Shown: positions 45,208 through 55,825, counted from the first letter of the stretch. The stretch: DNA of 64,000 nt from Scytonema tolypothrichoides VB-61278 (GCF_000828085.3 NZ_JXCA02000002.1:780732-844731); one strand, 5' to 3'. Notes: generated from the sequence alone by a model not told the origin. Numbers and translations are program-made.

Positions 45208-46254
45208 ATGCAATTAAAACCAATTAATCAACAAGTTGTTGCGGTAGTTGGAGCTTCCAGTGGTATTGGGCGGATAACGGCACTGAAGTTTGCAAAGCGT
45301 GGTGCAAAAGTAGTGGTTGCTGCTCGTAGTGAAGAAGGGCTAAAGTCCTTGGTAGATGAAATTCGAGGCAATGGTGGTGAGGCTACATATGTCATTGCAG
45401 ATGTGAGTGAGTTTGAGCAGATAAAGGCGATCGCAGATCAAACAGTGGCAGAATATGGACGGTTGGATAGTTGGGTTCATGTTGCTGCTACAGGTGTCAT
45501 TTCGCCTTTCGAGAAAATCACGCCGCAGGAGTTTGAACGAATTGTTCAAGTTAACTTGATGGGACAGGTATACGGTGCAATGGTAGCACTACCTCATCTC
45601 AAACGTGAGGGGCGTGGGGCGTTAATTCATGTATCCTCAATGCAGGGTAGGCGGAGTCTGCCGCTACAAAGTCCCTATTGTGCTGCCAAGCATGGTTTGG
45701 AAGGTTTCTTAGAAAGTTTGCGCGTCGAGTTGCAATACGCAAAATTGCCCATAAGCGTGACATCAATATTGCCTGCAACAATCAACACACCTTATTACAA
45801 CAAGGTTGGCACCAAGCTAGGGGTTAAACCTACTGGTATTCCACCATATTACCAGCCTGAGCTTGTTGCCGATGCTATCCTTTATGCTGCGGAACACCCC
45901 ATACGCGATTTTATTGTCGGAGATGTGGGTAGGGTGTTAGATGTACTACAAAAAATCTCGCCTTCTTTAGTAGACTCATTGTTGTCGGTTATTGGTATTC
46001 CAGGGCAGCACACTGGAGAATCAAAATCAGAGAATGCACCAAACAATATTTTTGCACCAGTTGAAGGCTATGACCACGTCGAGGGAGACTTTAGCAAGCT
46101 AGCAATACCCTCTTTGTTAGATTGGTTAGATATGAATCCACCTGTGAAGTGGGGAGCCTTTGCATTGGCGGTGGTGGGAATTGCAGTGTTTCTAAGTGGC
46201 TGGCATTCACGCAATTCATATAGTGAACTCTTTGGGATTTTTCCCCATAACTGA
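45208..46254 (+). CDS. Short-chain dehydrogenase/reductase with C-terminal membrane segment
   Basis: A 348-aa SDR. Cofactor-binding loop VVGASSGIGRITALKFAKRG (about residues 14-33) with Arg (VVAARSEE) indicating NADP preference, the Asn-Ser-Tyr-Lys set visible as VNLMGQVYG, VSSMQGRRS and YCAAKHG (about 152-158). Length exceeds the usual 250 aa; a C-terminal extension contains a single hydrophobic segment WGAFALAVVGIAVFL (about 316-330). The substrate is unknown. GAAGGAGAC lies shortly upstream of the ATG as a likely ribosome-binding site. Confidence 0.9.
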   Translation: MQLKPINQQVVAVVGASSGIGRITALKFAKRGAKVVVAARSEEGLKSLVDEIRGNGGEATYVIADVSEFEQIKAIADQTVAEYGRLDSWVHVAATGVISPFEKITPQEFERIVQVNLMGQVYGAMVALPHLKREGRGALIHVSSMQGRRSLPLQSPYCAAKHGLEGFLESLRVELQYAKLPISVTSILPATINTPYYNKVGTKLGVKPTGIPPYYQPELVADAILYAAEHPIRDFIVGDVGRVLDVLQKISPSLVDSLLSVIGIPGQHTGESKSENAPNNIFAPVEGYDHVEGDFSKLAIPSLLDWLDMNPPVKWGAFALAVVGIAVFLSGWHSRNSYSELFGIFPHN

Positions 46255-46393
46255 CAAGCTTTAAATGTTAGTTTAATGGACATCGAGTCCCCCAAACCCC
46301 CACGTTAGATAAAATCTATTGCGCAAAGCGCACGCAAGCGTAAGCGCAAAGCGTAGCGTGCCGTAGGCATATGCGAGTGCGTGCCCGTAGGGC
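46255..46393. repeat. Convergent spacer with palindromic repeat (46318-46385)
   Basis: Contains GCGCAAAGCGCACGCAAGCG, GTAAGCGCAAAGCGTAGCG and CGAGTGCGTGCCCGTAGGG, members of the REP-like vocabulary. It ends directly at the stop of the convergent hydrolase gene. Confidence 0.55.
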
Positions 46394-47323
46394 TTATAAT
46401 TTAGGATTGCTATATTTATCAATCCAATCTAAAATCGCCTTGTTCACCACATCTGGGCATTCATCGTGAGGACAATGTCCTACATCTTCTAAATTAAGCA
46501 GTTCTAACTTTTCGTTGAAATTAGCAAATTGAGTCGCAAGTGTAGGGGGAATAAATCGGTCTTTTTGTCCCCAAATCAGAAGCATAGGAATTTGTAAGGT
46601 TGGCAATACCGTCTTAACGCTAGGACTAAAGTTAATACCAATGGTTGCTTTCAACAAAGCGGTGAAGGCACGGGCAGAACCTCGGTCCTGAGAAGGACCA
46701 ACCAGAATTTCTACCAGTTCATCGGTGATCGCCTCTGGGTTGGCATAAGCAATACTAGCCCAGCGACGTACTACGTTTGGTCGGCGCAAAACCTGGAACA
46801 AAGGTTTAAGTAAGAGTGGGGAAGCAACAAGATTTTTGATTCCCATGACAATAGGTCGTAAAATGGGAGGAATCGCCTCTTGCTCCAATGACGGGTCAGG
46901 CAAACTCATCATCACGATACCTTGCACCATCTCAGGATGAGCAGCGGCGACTGCCAAGCAAACTAGTGAACCAAGAGAGTTACCTACGAGTACAACTGGT
47001 TGACAGATAAATGCTTTCCAAAAATCGTAAATCTGTTCTGCCCAAAGATGTACGCTGTAATTTACAGGAGCTTTTTCAGAAGCGCCCCAACCTAACATGT
47101 CAAGGGCATAAACAGTATGGTGTTCGCCTAGTACCTCTAAATTCTGTCGCCAATGACCAATAGATGCACCGAATCCGTGTAGCAAAATCACAGGAGTTGT
47201 CTTGCTATTGTTTTGAGCAGGACGAATGTATGTGTAGCGAGTTTGCCACCCTCTCCAAACCCAGTCTCTTTGATTGCCAACCCGTTGCTGCCAGTGCAGG
47301 ATAGTGTCCACAGTTTTCTCCAA
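46394..47323 (-). CDS. Alpha/beta-fold hydrolase
   Basis: A 309-aa alpha/beta hydrolase. Oxyanion-hole motif LLHGFGASIGHW (about residues 47-58), nucleophile elbow GNSLGSL (Ser at about 116), acid in WGQKDRFIPP (Asp about 251) and the catalytic His in VGHCPHDECP (about 283). Similar cyanobacterial and plastid proteins are sometimes linked to pheophytinase- or epoxide-hydrolase-like reactions; the substrate is not predictable from the sequence. ATG 47323 is a normal start. Confidence 0.9.
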   Translation of the reverse strand: MEKTVDTILHWQQRVGNQRDWVWRGWQTRYTYIRPAQNNSKTTPVILLHGFGASIGHWRQNLEVLGEHHTVYALDMLGWGASEKAPVNYSVHLWAEQIYDFWKAFICQPVVLVGNSLGSLVCLAVAAAHPEMVQGIVMMSLPDPSLEQEAIPPILRPIVMGIKNLVASPLLLKPLFQVLRRPNVVRRWASIAYANPEAITDELVEILVGPSQDRGSARAFTALLKATIGINFSPSVKTVLPTLQIPMLLIWGQKDRFIPPTLATQFANFNEKLELLNLEDVGHCPHDECPDVVNKAILDWIDKYSNPKL

Positions 47324-47838
47324 TTTATCGCACAGAAAAACTATTCATTCCACTTTGTCAAAGTTAGCTCAACTCCTTAGTGCTAAATTTGTGGAGAGTT
47401 GTGACTCTAGTTTGGCTAAAATGAAGATAGTCTTTAAATATATTCTAGGCTAAGTGCATTTCCACCTTTTTTGGCTTAGAATTAATACTGAAAAAATTAT
47501 ATTTACTAGTAAATCAACATACATATTTTATTTAAGTGTTGTATTATCTGAAACCTCCCTTTGGGGAATACACTTAAAAGCCATAAAGTCAATGGTTTTA
47601 TAAAAACTGTTACAATGATTAAAAATTGCTACTATTGTGTAATTTAGATTAACGATTAGACAGAAGTCGTTTCAAAATGAGTAAAATGGCAGATACAACG
47701 AAGACAATGAAACTACTCTAGGGAATTAGCTACCCTAGAATTATAAGTTCATTTTCTAGTCCTCAGTTATTTTAGTATTTTACTTCTGAGGCATACAAAC
47801 AACTAAGCCACTTTCTTAACAAACAGCTCCCACAAATC
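47324..47838. other. 515-bp divergent spacer hydrolase/infC
   Basis: AT-rich, gene-free region bearing promoters for both flanking genes and probably a long 5' leader of infC. A TAGGGAATTAGCTACCCTA palindrome lies at 47719-47737. No known ribosomal leader consensus was recognised. Confidence 0.4.
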
Positions 47839-48372
47839 ATGTCAGTGATTGAAAGAAAAAGAAATCGCGACCTGCCCCAAATTAACGAACGAATTCGCTT
47901 CCCGAAAATTCGGGTGATTGATACCGATGGTTCTCAGTTAGGAATCCTGACCCCACAAGAAGCACTACAACTAGCGGAGGAAAAAGAGCTAGACTTAGTG
48001 CTACTGAGCGACAAAGCTGAACCACCCGTTTGTCGGATTATGGACTATGGGAAATACAAGTTTGAGCAAGAGAAGAAGGCACGGGAAGCTCGCAAAAAGC
48101 AGCACACTGCTGACGTCAAAGAAGTGAAGATGCGTTACAAGATTGAAGAACACGACTATAATGTGCGGGTTAAGCAAGCAGAGCGTTTTCTCAAAGACGG
48201 AGATAAAGTCAAAGCAACTGTGATGTTTCGGGGTCGTGAAATTCAACACAGCGACATGGCAGAACAATTGCTCAAGCGAATGGCAACAGATTTAGAAGCA
48301 TTAGGTGAAGTTCAGCAAGCGCCCAAAAAAGAAGGGCGAAACATGATGATGCTCATCTCACCCAAAAAGTGA
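47839..48372 (+). CDS. infC: Translation initiation factor IF-3
   Basis: A 177-aa IF-3, which monitors start-codon choice on the 30S subunit. N-domain: [20 protein letters not shown] and [20 protein letters not shown]; linker rich in Lys/Arg; C-domain: [20 protein letters not shown] and [20 protein letters not shown]. The start here is ATG (some bacteria use AUU). rpmI and rplT do not follow within the visible 500 bp, so the gene is separated from the classical operon. Confidence 0.97.
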   Translation: MSVIERKRNRDLPQINERIRFPKIRVIDTDGSQLGILTPQEALQLAEEKELDLVLLSDKAEPPVCRIMDYGKYKFEQEKKAREARKKQHTADVKEVKMRYKIEEHDYNVRVKQAERFLKDGDKVKATVMFRGREIQHSDMAEQLLKRMATDLEALGEVQQAPKKEGRNMMMLISPKK

Positions 48373-48873
48373 TCAATAAATAAGCAAACTTAGCACATCA
48401 GACAAGGGGGATACTTCCGTTGAGGAGTTTTCCCCTACTCTTGTTTGTAGCCATCCTAACCACTGAAGGCGAGCTAGAGGAACGAGCGATAAGCCGGAGG
48501 CTTGACGCTGCGCGTATCGCAAGGGAAAGCAGACTTCTCGCGGCGTATCGCACTGTACATACTACAATGAAAATTTCAATCAAGCCATGCTCTACGCCAT
48601 CGTTCTAGTGTAGATTTTTACATTTTTTGAGACAATTTCTGAATAACTGACGAGTGAATGGTCATAATACACGAAGCTACTCTAAACTTGATATATAAAT
48701 GTATTAATTAACCTATGATGCTGAAAAAAGCGACACTCAAAGTATTCACGAGCAGTTTCTGCTTTTGGCACTTGTGATTGACTCATTGGTTTTCGATATC
48801 GTTATGAAGTTCCATTATGGTGTTGGTAAAACTTAGCTAAAATTGTGACCAATTGCTTGTGGAGTTGTGCTGA
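48373..48873. repeat. 501-bp spacer with REP-like repeat
   Basis: Positions 48465-48560 contain GATAAGCCGGAGGCTTGAC and GCTGCGCGTATCGCAAGGG, palindromic elements related to those at 57.5 kb. Otherwise AT-rich. TAGGTTAAT- and ATTGTGACCAATT-like stretches near 48820-48860 precede the small gene. No other gene was seen. Confidence 0.5.
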
Positions 48874-49068
48874 ATGGAATTAATCGTATTTGGATTAGTC
48901 GTGGTTTATGCAGGTGGTGCTTGGAAGTTCTTTAATGGATTTAACCGGACTAACTTCCAGCGAAGTCTGCCCAATCGCCTAAAATTAGCTTTATTGTGGC
49001 CAGCTTTGTTTGCCACAAATAAATCCTATCGTCAAAATTTTAGAAAGGCTCTCAAAAGTCAGAAATAA
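48874..49068 (+). CDS. Small conserved-type membrane protein
   Basis: A 64-aa protein with an N-terminal hydrophobic helix (LIVFGLVVVYAGGAWKFF, residues 3-20) and a second one at about 38-48 (LALLWPALFA), ending in basic residues. The Lys-rich C-terminus would face the cytosol. It resembles small cyanobacterial proteins of unknown function with the FNRTNFxRSLPNRLKLALLWP arrangement. Codon use is ordinary. Role unknown. Confidence 0.68.
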   Translation: MELIVFGLVVVYAGGAWKFFNGFNRTNFQRSLPNRLKLALLWPALFATNKSYRQNFRKALKSQK

Positions 49069-49208
49069 CTTTTTTTCTCGGAATTACGAGTGAGTGTGTT
49101 TATGTTTTCATGAAAAAGGTGCGTTATACTGGCGCTAATGCAGGCTATTAAAACCCCCTCCCCGTTAATAGAGAGGAGGCTAGAAAGCAAAATTTTAGTA
49201 AGTTTACA

Positions 49209-50630
49209 CTAACTAAAATGTTTAATGATTGCTTCAGCGAATTCAGAACATTTTAAGGGTTCAACTGGAGGTTCCAGCAACCTTGCTAAGTCGTAAGTAA
49301 CCTGACGGTTCGCAATGGCATCGCCTAAACCTTTCTTAATCAAATCAGCCGCCTCTTGCCAACCCAGATACTCCAGCATCATTACACCGGATAAAATCAC
49401 TGAACCAGGGTTTATTTTGTCTAATCCTGCGTGTTTGGGTGCTGTACCGTGAGTGGCTTCAAAAATGGCACATTCATCGCCAATGTTTGCCCCAGGTCCC
49501 ATACCCAGTCCGCCAACAATAGCCGCCGCAGCATCAGACAAGTAATCACCATTTAAGTTCATTGTTGCCAGAATAGAATACTCATCCGGGCGAGTTTGAA
49601 TTTGTTGGAAAATACTGTCGGCAATGCGGTCATTGACCATGATCTTATCTTTCCACTTGCCGTTACCGTGAGTTTCCCAAATTGAGTTAAGAACTGTTTC
49701 AACTTCCTTGACAATTTGAGCTTGCTTGTCTGTGGTCAGGGCGTTAAATCCAGGGTCAATCATTTGGGCGTTTTCTTCTAAGGAGATATTGGCGTTCTTC
49801 TCCTTATTACTCAAAATCCAAGATTCTCTTTCGGTAATGGTCTGGTGGCGAAACTCGGTCGTTGCCAACTCGTAACCCCAATCGCGGAAAGCGCCTTCAG
49901 TGTACTTCATGATGTTGCCTTTGTGCACCAAAGTCACCATTTGCTTATTTTTGGGGAGTTGCAAGGCGTGTTTGATGGCACGTCGTACTAAGCGCTGAGA
50001 ACCTTTTTTGCTGATGGGTTTGATGCCAATGCCTGAGTCTAAAGGAATTCTCTTTTTACCGTGTTCTGGTGTGGCAGGAATGAGTTCGTTGTTGAGGATG
50101 GAAATTAGGCGATCGCCAATTTCATTACCTTGTCGCCACTCTATCCCCAAATAAATATCTTCCGTATTTTCCCGGTAGACAATGACATCAAGTTTTTCGG
50201 GATTTTTATGAGGTGAGGGCGTACCTGGATAGTAACGGCAAGGACGTACGCAGGCATAAAGGTCAAAAATTTGCCGCAACGCTACATTAAGGGAGCGTAT
50301 TCCACCTCCGACAGGAGTTGTCAAAGGTCCTTTAATGGCAACACCATATTCTTTGATTGCGGTTTGAGTGTCTTGAGGTAAATACTGATATGTACCGTAT
50401 AAATCACAAGCCTCATCTCCGGCATAAATCTTAAACCAACTTATCTTCCGCTTGCCCTTATATGCCGTTTCTACCGCAGCATCAAGGACTTTCTGGGTAG
50501 CAGGCCAAATATCAATGCCTGTGCCATCACCTTGAATAAAGGGGATAATCGGGTTGTCAGGAACAATTGGCTCTCCATTGTTGAAGGTAATTTTTGCTCC
50601 TGTTGTGGGCGGGGTAATTTTGTCGTACAT
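49209..50630 (-). CDS. icd: NADP-dependent isocitrate dehydrogenase
   Basis: A 473-aa enzyme of the open cyanobacterial TCA pathway that makes 2-oxoglutarate, the signal and carbon skeleton for nitrogen assimilation. Substrate and cofactor motifs: [46 protein letters not shown] and the NADP loop region [11 protein letters not shown] near the C-terminus. ATG 50630 is chosen because GGAGTG lies 4-9 bases before it and the family begins MYDKI; the open frame extends 10 codons further. Expected length is 473-475. No NtcA site GTAN8TAC was found within about 400 bp upstream. Confidence 0.96.
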   Translation of the reverse strand: MYDKITPPTTGAKITFNNGEPIVPDNPIIPFIQGDGTGIDIWPATQKVLDAAVETAYKGKRKISWFKIYAGDEACDLYGTYQYLPQDTQTAIKEYGVAIKGPLTTPVGGGIRSLNVALRQIFDLYACVRPCRYYPGTPSPHKNPEKLDVIVYRENTEDIYLGIEWRQGNEIGDRLISILNNELIPATPEHGKKRIPLDSGIGIKPISKKGSQRLVRRAIKHALQLPKNKQMVTLVHKGNIMKYTEGAFRDWGYELATTEFRHQTITERESWILSNKEKNANISLEENAQMIDPGFNALTTDKQAQIVKEVETVLNSIWETHGNGKWKDKIMVNDRIADSIFQQIQTRPDEYSILATMNLNGDYLSDAAAAIVGGLGMGPGANIGDECAIFEATHGTAPKHAGLDKINPGSVILSGVMMLEYLGWQEAADLIKKGLGDAIANRQVTYDLARLLEPPVEPLKCSEFAEAIIKHFS

Positions 50631-51064
50631 CAAACACTCCTGATGGCTACGCTGCAACATAGTATCCTTTGGGGTATGAACTCAAAGGAGGGAGACTCAT
50701 GTATGTAAGGCTAATAGATTTTGCTGTGTCTTGTTTTGATAGATGTGTAAAGTTTGTGAGGCGCAGAGTTTTTTCCCCTGTTTGCATCGTGGGCACAGGC
50801 GCGTAGGATTTCTTCAAATCGTCGCTATCTTATAGCCTGCACGCTTTATTAGTATACTCTTTGAATATATAGCAAACCCAAATGAATTGTGAACTTATTC
50901 GTGAAGACCGTCCTTAGTCTCTAGTAATGGATAACCAAAGTAAAGTAATGAGTGGGCATTCTTTGCGATTTCCTGTAAACTACTCTTCGCTATCAGTGCA
51001 ACGCCCGTCCACAAAACCTGATAGCCAATAGCTTGTTCACCAACTGCATTCCGCGAGTAATAGC
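50631..51064. other. 434-bp divergent spacer icd/gun4
   Basis: AT-rich region that must contain the icd promoter and the gun4 promoter. No repeat of note and no clear NtcA-type site was seen. Confidence 0.35.
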
Positions 51065-51778
51065 ATGACAGACCCATTGATTGTATCAGGCACTCATAGT
51101 AACATCGACTCCCTCCGCCAACCGTTGGTCTCTGGGTCTATTAACACCCAACAGCAGGTGATCCCACAGTTAGCTAACTTGGGAGATACAGGCTTGGATG
51201 TCCTGATGGAATTTTTATTTGAACGTAAAGAAAATCCTGCAACTTGGGTGGATGGGAAAGTATACCAGGTTCTTTATAACTCTGATTCATCCAAGGCAAA
51301 AGATTTTTTGCAAGCTTATTTCCCGAATGGAATCGTACCTCTGACATCAGAGTGTGGCATTGATTACAGTTCTGTGCAACAATTACTTGCCAATTGTGAC
51401 TTTCAAGCAGCCGATCGCATGACTCTACAAAAAATGTGTGAACTGGCAGGGCCAGGGGCGGTGCAAAGAAAATGGTTGTATTTTACTGAAATAGAAAATT
51501 TCCCAGCCACTGACCTCAAGACCATCAACACCCTATGGTTAGTTCACTCAGAAGGTAAGTTTGGCTTTACCGTACAGAGAGAAATTTGGTTGAGTTTGGG
51601 TAAAAACTGGGAGAATCTTTGGGAAAAAATTGGTTGGAAAAAAGGCAATAACTGGACGCGCTACCCTAACGAGTTTACTTGGGATCTAAGCGCTCCGAGA
51701 GGTCATCTACCTTTGTCCAACCAACTACGTGGAGTGCGAGTGATTGCTTCTTTACTATCTCACCCTGCTTGGAATTAG
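51065..51778 (+). CDS. gun4: GUN4 tetrapyrrole-binding regulator of Mg-chelatase
   Basis: A 237-aa protein like Synechocystis GUN4. N-terminal helical bundle (about residues 28-90: QQQVIPQLANLGDTGLDVLM and the following segment) and C-terminal GUN4 core (about 100-230) with LLANCDFQAADRMTLQKMCE, LKTINTLWLVHSEGKFGFTV, the Trp-rich WENLWEKIGWKKGNNW and APRGHLP. GUN4 binds protoporphyrin IX and Mg-protoporphyrin and stimulates Mg-chelatase. chlD is encoded 9 kb away on the same strand. ATG 51065. Confidence 0.93.
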   Translation: MTDPLIVSGTHSNIDSLRQPLVSGSINTQQQVIPQLANLGDTGLDVLMEFLFERKENPATWVDGKVYQVLYNSDSSKAKDFLQAYFPNGIVPLTSECGIDYSSVQQLLANCDFQAADRMTLQKMCELAGPGAVQRKWLYFTEIENFPATDLKTINTLWLVHSEGKFGFTVQREIWLSLGKNWENLWEKIGWKKGNNWTRYPNEFTWDLSAPRGHLPLSNQLRGVRVIASLLSHPAWN

Positions 51779-51832
51779 TCATTAATCCTTAGTTATTAGT
51801 TACAAGGGACAAACAAAGGATAAAATCTCAAA

Positions 51833-52219
51833 ATGGCAAGTGTTCGTCTGGACAGCATTAAGCGTAGATTTCATCACGTCACTGCTATTGAGGACATTAC
51901 TTTTGAAATTCCCAATGGTGAGTTTTGGGTGCTAGTGGGACATTCTGGCTGCGGTAAGTCAACTATTTTGCGAACTATTGCGGGTTTGGAAACTGTCACC
52001 TCTGGCAAACTTTATATCGGGGACAAACAGGTTAACAATATCCTAGCCCGACAACGGGATGTGGCGATGGTGTTTCAAAACTATGCTTTGTATCCTCACA
52101 TAACGGTGGCGCAAAACATTGCTTTTGGAGTGCAGATGCGAAAAGTTGATGCCAAGGTAATTCAAGAAAGAGTGATGAGTGTAGCGCGATCGCCTTTCTC
52201 TAGAATTAGATTTAGATAA
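51833..52219 (+). pseudogene. 5' remnant of an ABC transporter ATPase (UgpC/MalK type)
   Basis: A 128-codon frame with the N-terminal third of a sugar-type ABC ATPase: VRLDSIKRRFHHVTAIEDIT, Walker A GHSGCGKST (about residues 37-45) and the Q-loop MVFQNYALYPHITV. Full-length family members have about 360-380 aa. The signature LSGGQ, Walker B and regulatory domain are missing. Near 52195 the sequence slips frame: one base shift restores SLELDLDKLF, a family-like continuation, before stops. I read it as a frameshifted and truncated pseudogene. Confidence 0.75.
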
Positions 52220-52439
52220 GTTATTTGTGTTTGATTGCGCGACTGTAAATAGATTGTATCCCTAGTGAGGGGCTCCTAGTATCTCCTGCCGTTTTCAAGA
52301 GACTTTGGACAAAAAAGTAAAAGGAGTCAGAATGTAGAATGCAGAACTCAGAATGATTACATTTACAAGGGAACACAGTTTTAGCTTTGTCATACCTATT
52401 CTGAGTTCTGGTTTTAAGTTCTCTTAAGGGCGATTGCAC

Positions 52440-53501
52440 TTAAGCAAATTGCTTGATCCGGGATTGTGCTAACTCCCCTGGAGCAAATACTCCATTTTCT
52501 GTGATGATTGCTGTAATCAACTGGGCTGGTGTGACATCAAAAGCTGGGTTATAAAATTCTGCGCCAGTTGGTGTAATAATTGTCTCGCCAATTTGGTAGA
52601 TTTCCTCTGGATTACGCTCCTCAATTGGAATTTCGTTACCGTCGGATAAAGAAAAATCAACGGTGGAAAGGGGTGCAGCAACATAGAAAGGAATGTTATG
52701 TGCTTTAGCAACGAGTGCTAAACTATACGTACCAATTTTGTTTGCTGCGTCTCCGTTAGCAGCAATTCTATCAGCACCAACAACAACGAGATCAATCAAA
52801 CCCTGCTTCATGCAGTGAGCTGCCATACTGTCAGTAATGAGCGTAACTGGGATGCCTTCTTGGACACATTCCCATGTCGTCAGTTTTGCACCTTGCAAGC
52901 GAGGACGAGTTTCGTCAGCGAACACCCGCGCTAAACGCCCTTCTCGAAAAGCAGAACGCACAACACCCAAAGCGGTTCCATAACCTGCAGTTGCTAATGC
53001 TCCAGCGTTACAATGGGTTAGAATAGTCAGCTTCTCTGGAGTTTGAGGCAAGACTCTCAAGCCATTGTCGCCAATCGCATAGCAGGTTTGCAAATCTTCC
53101 GCGTTGATAGATCGGGCTGTATTCAGCAAGGTTTGTTTGATGTCTTCTACTGTTCCAAGAGTTTCGTAGGCGATTTTCAGCATTCGTGAAATTGCCCAAA
53201 ATAAATTCACTGCTGTCGGACGAGTTGTACGTAGCAGTTGGGCTACTTTTTCCAATTCGGTCAAAAATTGATTGCGATCGCTAGTTTCAATTTCCCGTGC
53301 CCCAAGATACATTCCATATGCTGCAGCCACGCCAATTGCAGGTGCACCTCGTACAATCATAGTTTTAATTGCCTGCGCCATATCTGAGCAGCGATGGATT
53401 TCTACAAAGGCATACTCGTTAGGTAAACGGGTTTGATCAATCAGTGAGACTGAGTTGTTATGCCAAATAACAGGGTAAACCTGGTTTGTGGAAGAGTTCA
53501 T
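52440..53501 (-). CDS. mtnA: S-methyl-5-thioribose-1-phosphate isomerase
   Basis: A 353-aa enzyme of the methionine salvage pathway, isomerising methylthioribose-1-phosphate to methylthioribulose-1-phosphate. Family motifs: [19 protein letters not shown] (about residues 49-67), the active-site [18 protein letters not shown] (Cys, about 156-173) and [20 protein letters not shown] (Asp, about 235-254). ATG 53501 is preferred to a TTG nine codons upstream. No other mtn genes are adjacent. Confidence 0.95.
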   Translation of the reverse strand: MNSSTNQVYPVIWHNNSVSLIDQTRLPNEYAFVEIHRCSDMAQAIKTMIVRGAPAIGVAAAYGMYLGAREIETSDRNQFLTELEKVAQLLRTTRPTAVNLFWAISRMLKIAYETLGTVEDIKQTLLNTARSINAEDLQTCYAIGDNGLRVLPQTPEKLTILTHCNAGALATAGYGTALGVVRSAFREGRLARVFADETRPRLQGAKLTTWECVQEGIPVTLITDSMAAHCMKQGLIDLVVVGADRIAANGDAANKIGTYSLALVAKAHNIPFYVAAPLSTVDFSLSDGNEIPIEERNPEEIYQIGETIITPTGAEFYNPAFDVTPAQLITAIITENGVFAPGELAQSRIKQFA

Positions 53502-53942
53502 GGAATTTAACGTAATGATTTTTTTCAAATTGTAACGTTAGAAATTCTACAGGTTATACCATATTTTTGTATCTGTAGATCTCTGGGGTTTTCAGGTGAA
53601 ACCGCTGTAAATGAGTAAATGCCTGAAGAAAGGAATTCTTCAGGAAAGAGCTTACTTAAGGCTAAAATCCTATATTTTGAGCTTTTTGGTATAAGAGTTA
53701 CGATGTTAATTTTAATTATTGTAAATTTATGTTAAAAAATGACATATTTATTTGAAATAATTAACAAATTTGTCATCGATTGATAACAATGCCCTCCACT
53801 CAGATTTGGAAACAGGTCTGGGCAAGAGCGCTCATTGATTGTGTCTTAATGTAAACTCCAGTCAATATAAGGCAGAGCCTCGATTTCTCGTTCCCAGGCT
53901 GCAGCCCAGGAACAAGGGCTGGGAGGCAGAGCCTCCTCTTTT
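53502..53942. repeat. Spacer with imperfect palindrome (53870-53937)
   Basis: The left 300 bp are AT-rich. Positions 53870-53937 contain GGCAGAGCCTCGATTTC...GTTCCCAGGCTGCAGCCC...GGCAGAGCCTCC, with GGCAGAGCCTC repeated on both sides of a GTTCCCAGG/CCCAGGAAC palindrome. It is a MITE-like dispersed element and may fold strongly just past the acyltransferase stop. Confidence 0.6.
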
Positions 53943-54638
53943 TTAGTCTCTGGTGTTCACCAATTGCTTACTAATGCGGCTTTTCATCACTTTTGCTGGG
54001 ACTCCCACAGCAACAGAGAACGCAGGAATATTTTTGGTCACAACTGCTCCTGCACCAATGACACTACCCTGACCTATGGTGACTCCGTCTAAGACTACAA
54101 CACCATGTCCTAGCCAGCAGTCATCCTCTATCACAATTCCTTTGCGGGTAATACCTTGATATTTTATTGGCTCAATGGGGTTTGCAAAATTATGATTATT
54201 TGCATATATTCCAGAATTTGCTGCAATCAAACACCGCTTACCTATTTTGATGTTTCCAGGTCCAGCAATACAAACGCCAGGACCAATGAAAGTCTCTTGT
54301 CCAATATCTATGTATGAATCCTCCAAACACCCAATGGTAACATTACGTTCAATGGCTACTTTATCGTTCAAATATATTCTATTGTTTTGGTGTCCTCGTC
54401 CATCTATACGAGCACCTTTAAAAATAAACACTTCATTACCTATTTCAATACAAGAAGCATTGAGAAATTCAACACCTTCTTGAAGAAAAACTGCTTTACC
54501 TATACGAGCAAAAATAGTGGTGTAGAGTATATTACGCAGTTTTGGACCTAATAGAATTGTGGGTAGAGCGCCTACTGAACTCATGACTAAAAGTTCTTGG
54601 AAGCGCTGTAACTTGGAGAAAAATTGCTGTCTATTCAT
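53943..54638 (-). CDS. Hexapeptide-repeat (left-handed beta-helix) acyltransferase
   Basis: A 231-aa acyltransferase of the LbH family. An N-terminal helical part (about residues 1-45) precedes hexapeptide units such as IEIGNEVFIFKGARIDGRG, IDIGQETFIGPGVCIAGPG and IVIEDDCWLGHGVVVLDGVT, ending GSVIGAGAVVTKNIPAFSV and AVGVPAKVM, the usual C-terminal signature of sugar O-acetyltransferases. It probably modifies a surface polysaccharide or lipid-linked sugar. No adjacent glycosyltransferase genes are visible. Standalone gene. Confidence 0.88.
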   Translation of the reverse strand: MNRQQFFSKLQRFQELLVMSSVGALPTILLGPKLRNILYTTIFARIGKAVFLQEGVEFLNASCIEIGNEVFIFKGARIDGRGHQNNRIYLNDKVAIERNVTIGCLEDSYIDIGQETFIGPGVCIAGPGNIKIGKRCLIAANSGIYANNHNFANPIEPIKYQGITRKGIVIEDDCWLGHGVVVLDGVTIGQGSVIGAGAVVTKNIPAFSVAVGVPAKVMKSRISKQLVNTRD

Positions 54639-55825
54639 AAATACCTTACGTAAGGGTTATTGACACGAATTCAGTTTTTCTGGTCTTGATTCAAAACCGT
54701 GTTTCATGACTTTGCGTTTCCACTGATGCTGATATTTTTCATTTCATCAAGTGAATCTAGAGCCATTTCAAAAACTCCCCATAGTTTCCTAATGTTTGAA
54801 TTTCAGTCACAGGGAAACTCCTTAGTGCAGGTACTGTCAAATCCTCAAGTTAAATGCACAACACATAGTTTTTTTTGCTTTACACATCAATTGTGTTGAA
54901 TTGCAAGAAAAACTTGTAATGGTTTCATATTAGCTCATTTATGGCTTTTATCCGTATAAAACCGTATCAGCTAAAAATATGAGCGGTTATGCTACATATT
55001 TTTATTGGCTTTTATCGCTAAATATAGGACTTTTAGTTGAATACTGAGTTACGAAACTTTATCCAACTTTCTTGGTGCCAGATGTGAGTTAGGTAGATAC
55101 ACAAGCAGTGTTTTTCTCTGGACGAGTTTAAAAGCCTTGCATTCAATTTGTGGAAGCATTAACCATCAAACCATCTAAATAGGCTAATGTTTCCTTTCTC
55201 AAATAATATAAAAACAAGGATTTTTACACTATTCCCGATACAATAATTTTCTTTGAGGTGACTTGCTGCTTTTGAAGTTATAATTTTTATCCACCAGAAG
55301 CAGTTAAACCAACTGCTTCTTCAACACAAAAACATTTTTTGCGGCTATTTCATAGTTACAGGAGAAACTTCTTCTCCATCCACCGACAGAAAAATGTCAT
55401 TGTTGTTGAGTTTCTCTTGGTATTTCTATTCAACTGCGACTAATACTAGGGGGGAGTATCTCCAACTTCTGCCATGATGTTAAAATTAACCATCGGTGCA
55501 AACAAGTAAGCACTTCCCCGATTACTATAACGGCTTTGCTCAAGCCAGTTTTTTGAATGTGCTACTTTTCTCATGTTGCACGCATATGGTTTACCAACTA
55601 ATTACATGACACTTGTCATGACACGGTTTTTTATCAACCATACCATTTATAAATTTATGGTATGCGCAATAGCATCAGACTACAGACGTATATTGACTTT
55701 TCTGCTCCGATAATAGCAAATAAATAGCGTGTTGAAGAACCGGTTTGATTGTAAATTGAAAGCTTAACCAAACTTTCACTTAAATGGCTTAACCTGATAA
55801 GCGTGTGTTTATCTGAGCAAACATT
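54639..55825. other. Long gene-free region (1187 bp) upstream of the metallophosphoesterase
   Basis: No protein gene is convincing; short frames here are Phe/Ser-rich and lack family features. Two perfect inverted repeats stand out. CATGAC-ACTT-GTCATG is at 55605-55620. CATACCAT (55639-55646) pairs with ATGGTATG (55657-55664). Both lie 160-220 bp before the gene start and could be operator-like sites or RNA hairpins. The remainder is AT-rich. Confidence 0.45.

Noticed and set aside
50631..51064. An NtcA site upstream of icd
   Set aside because: icd is NtcA-controlled in several cyanobacteria, but I found no GTAN8TAC in the upstream 430 bp; near matches lacked one half-site.
54699..54899. A short open frame in the long spacer
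   Set aside because: Phe/Ser-rich with no family features, no SD and no conserved context.
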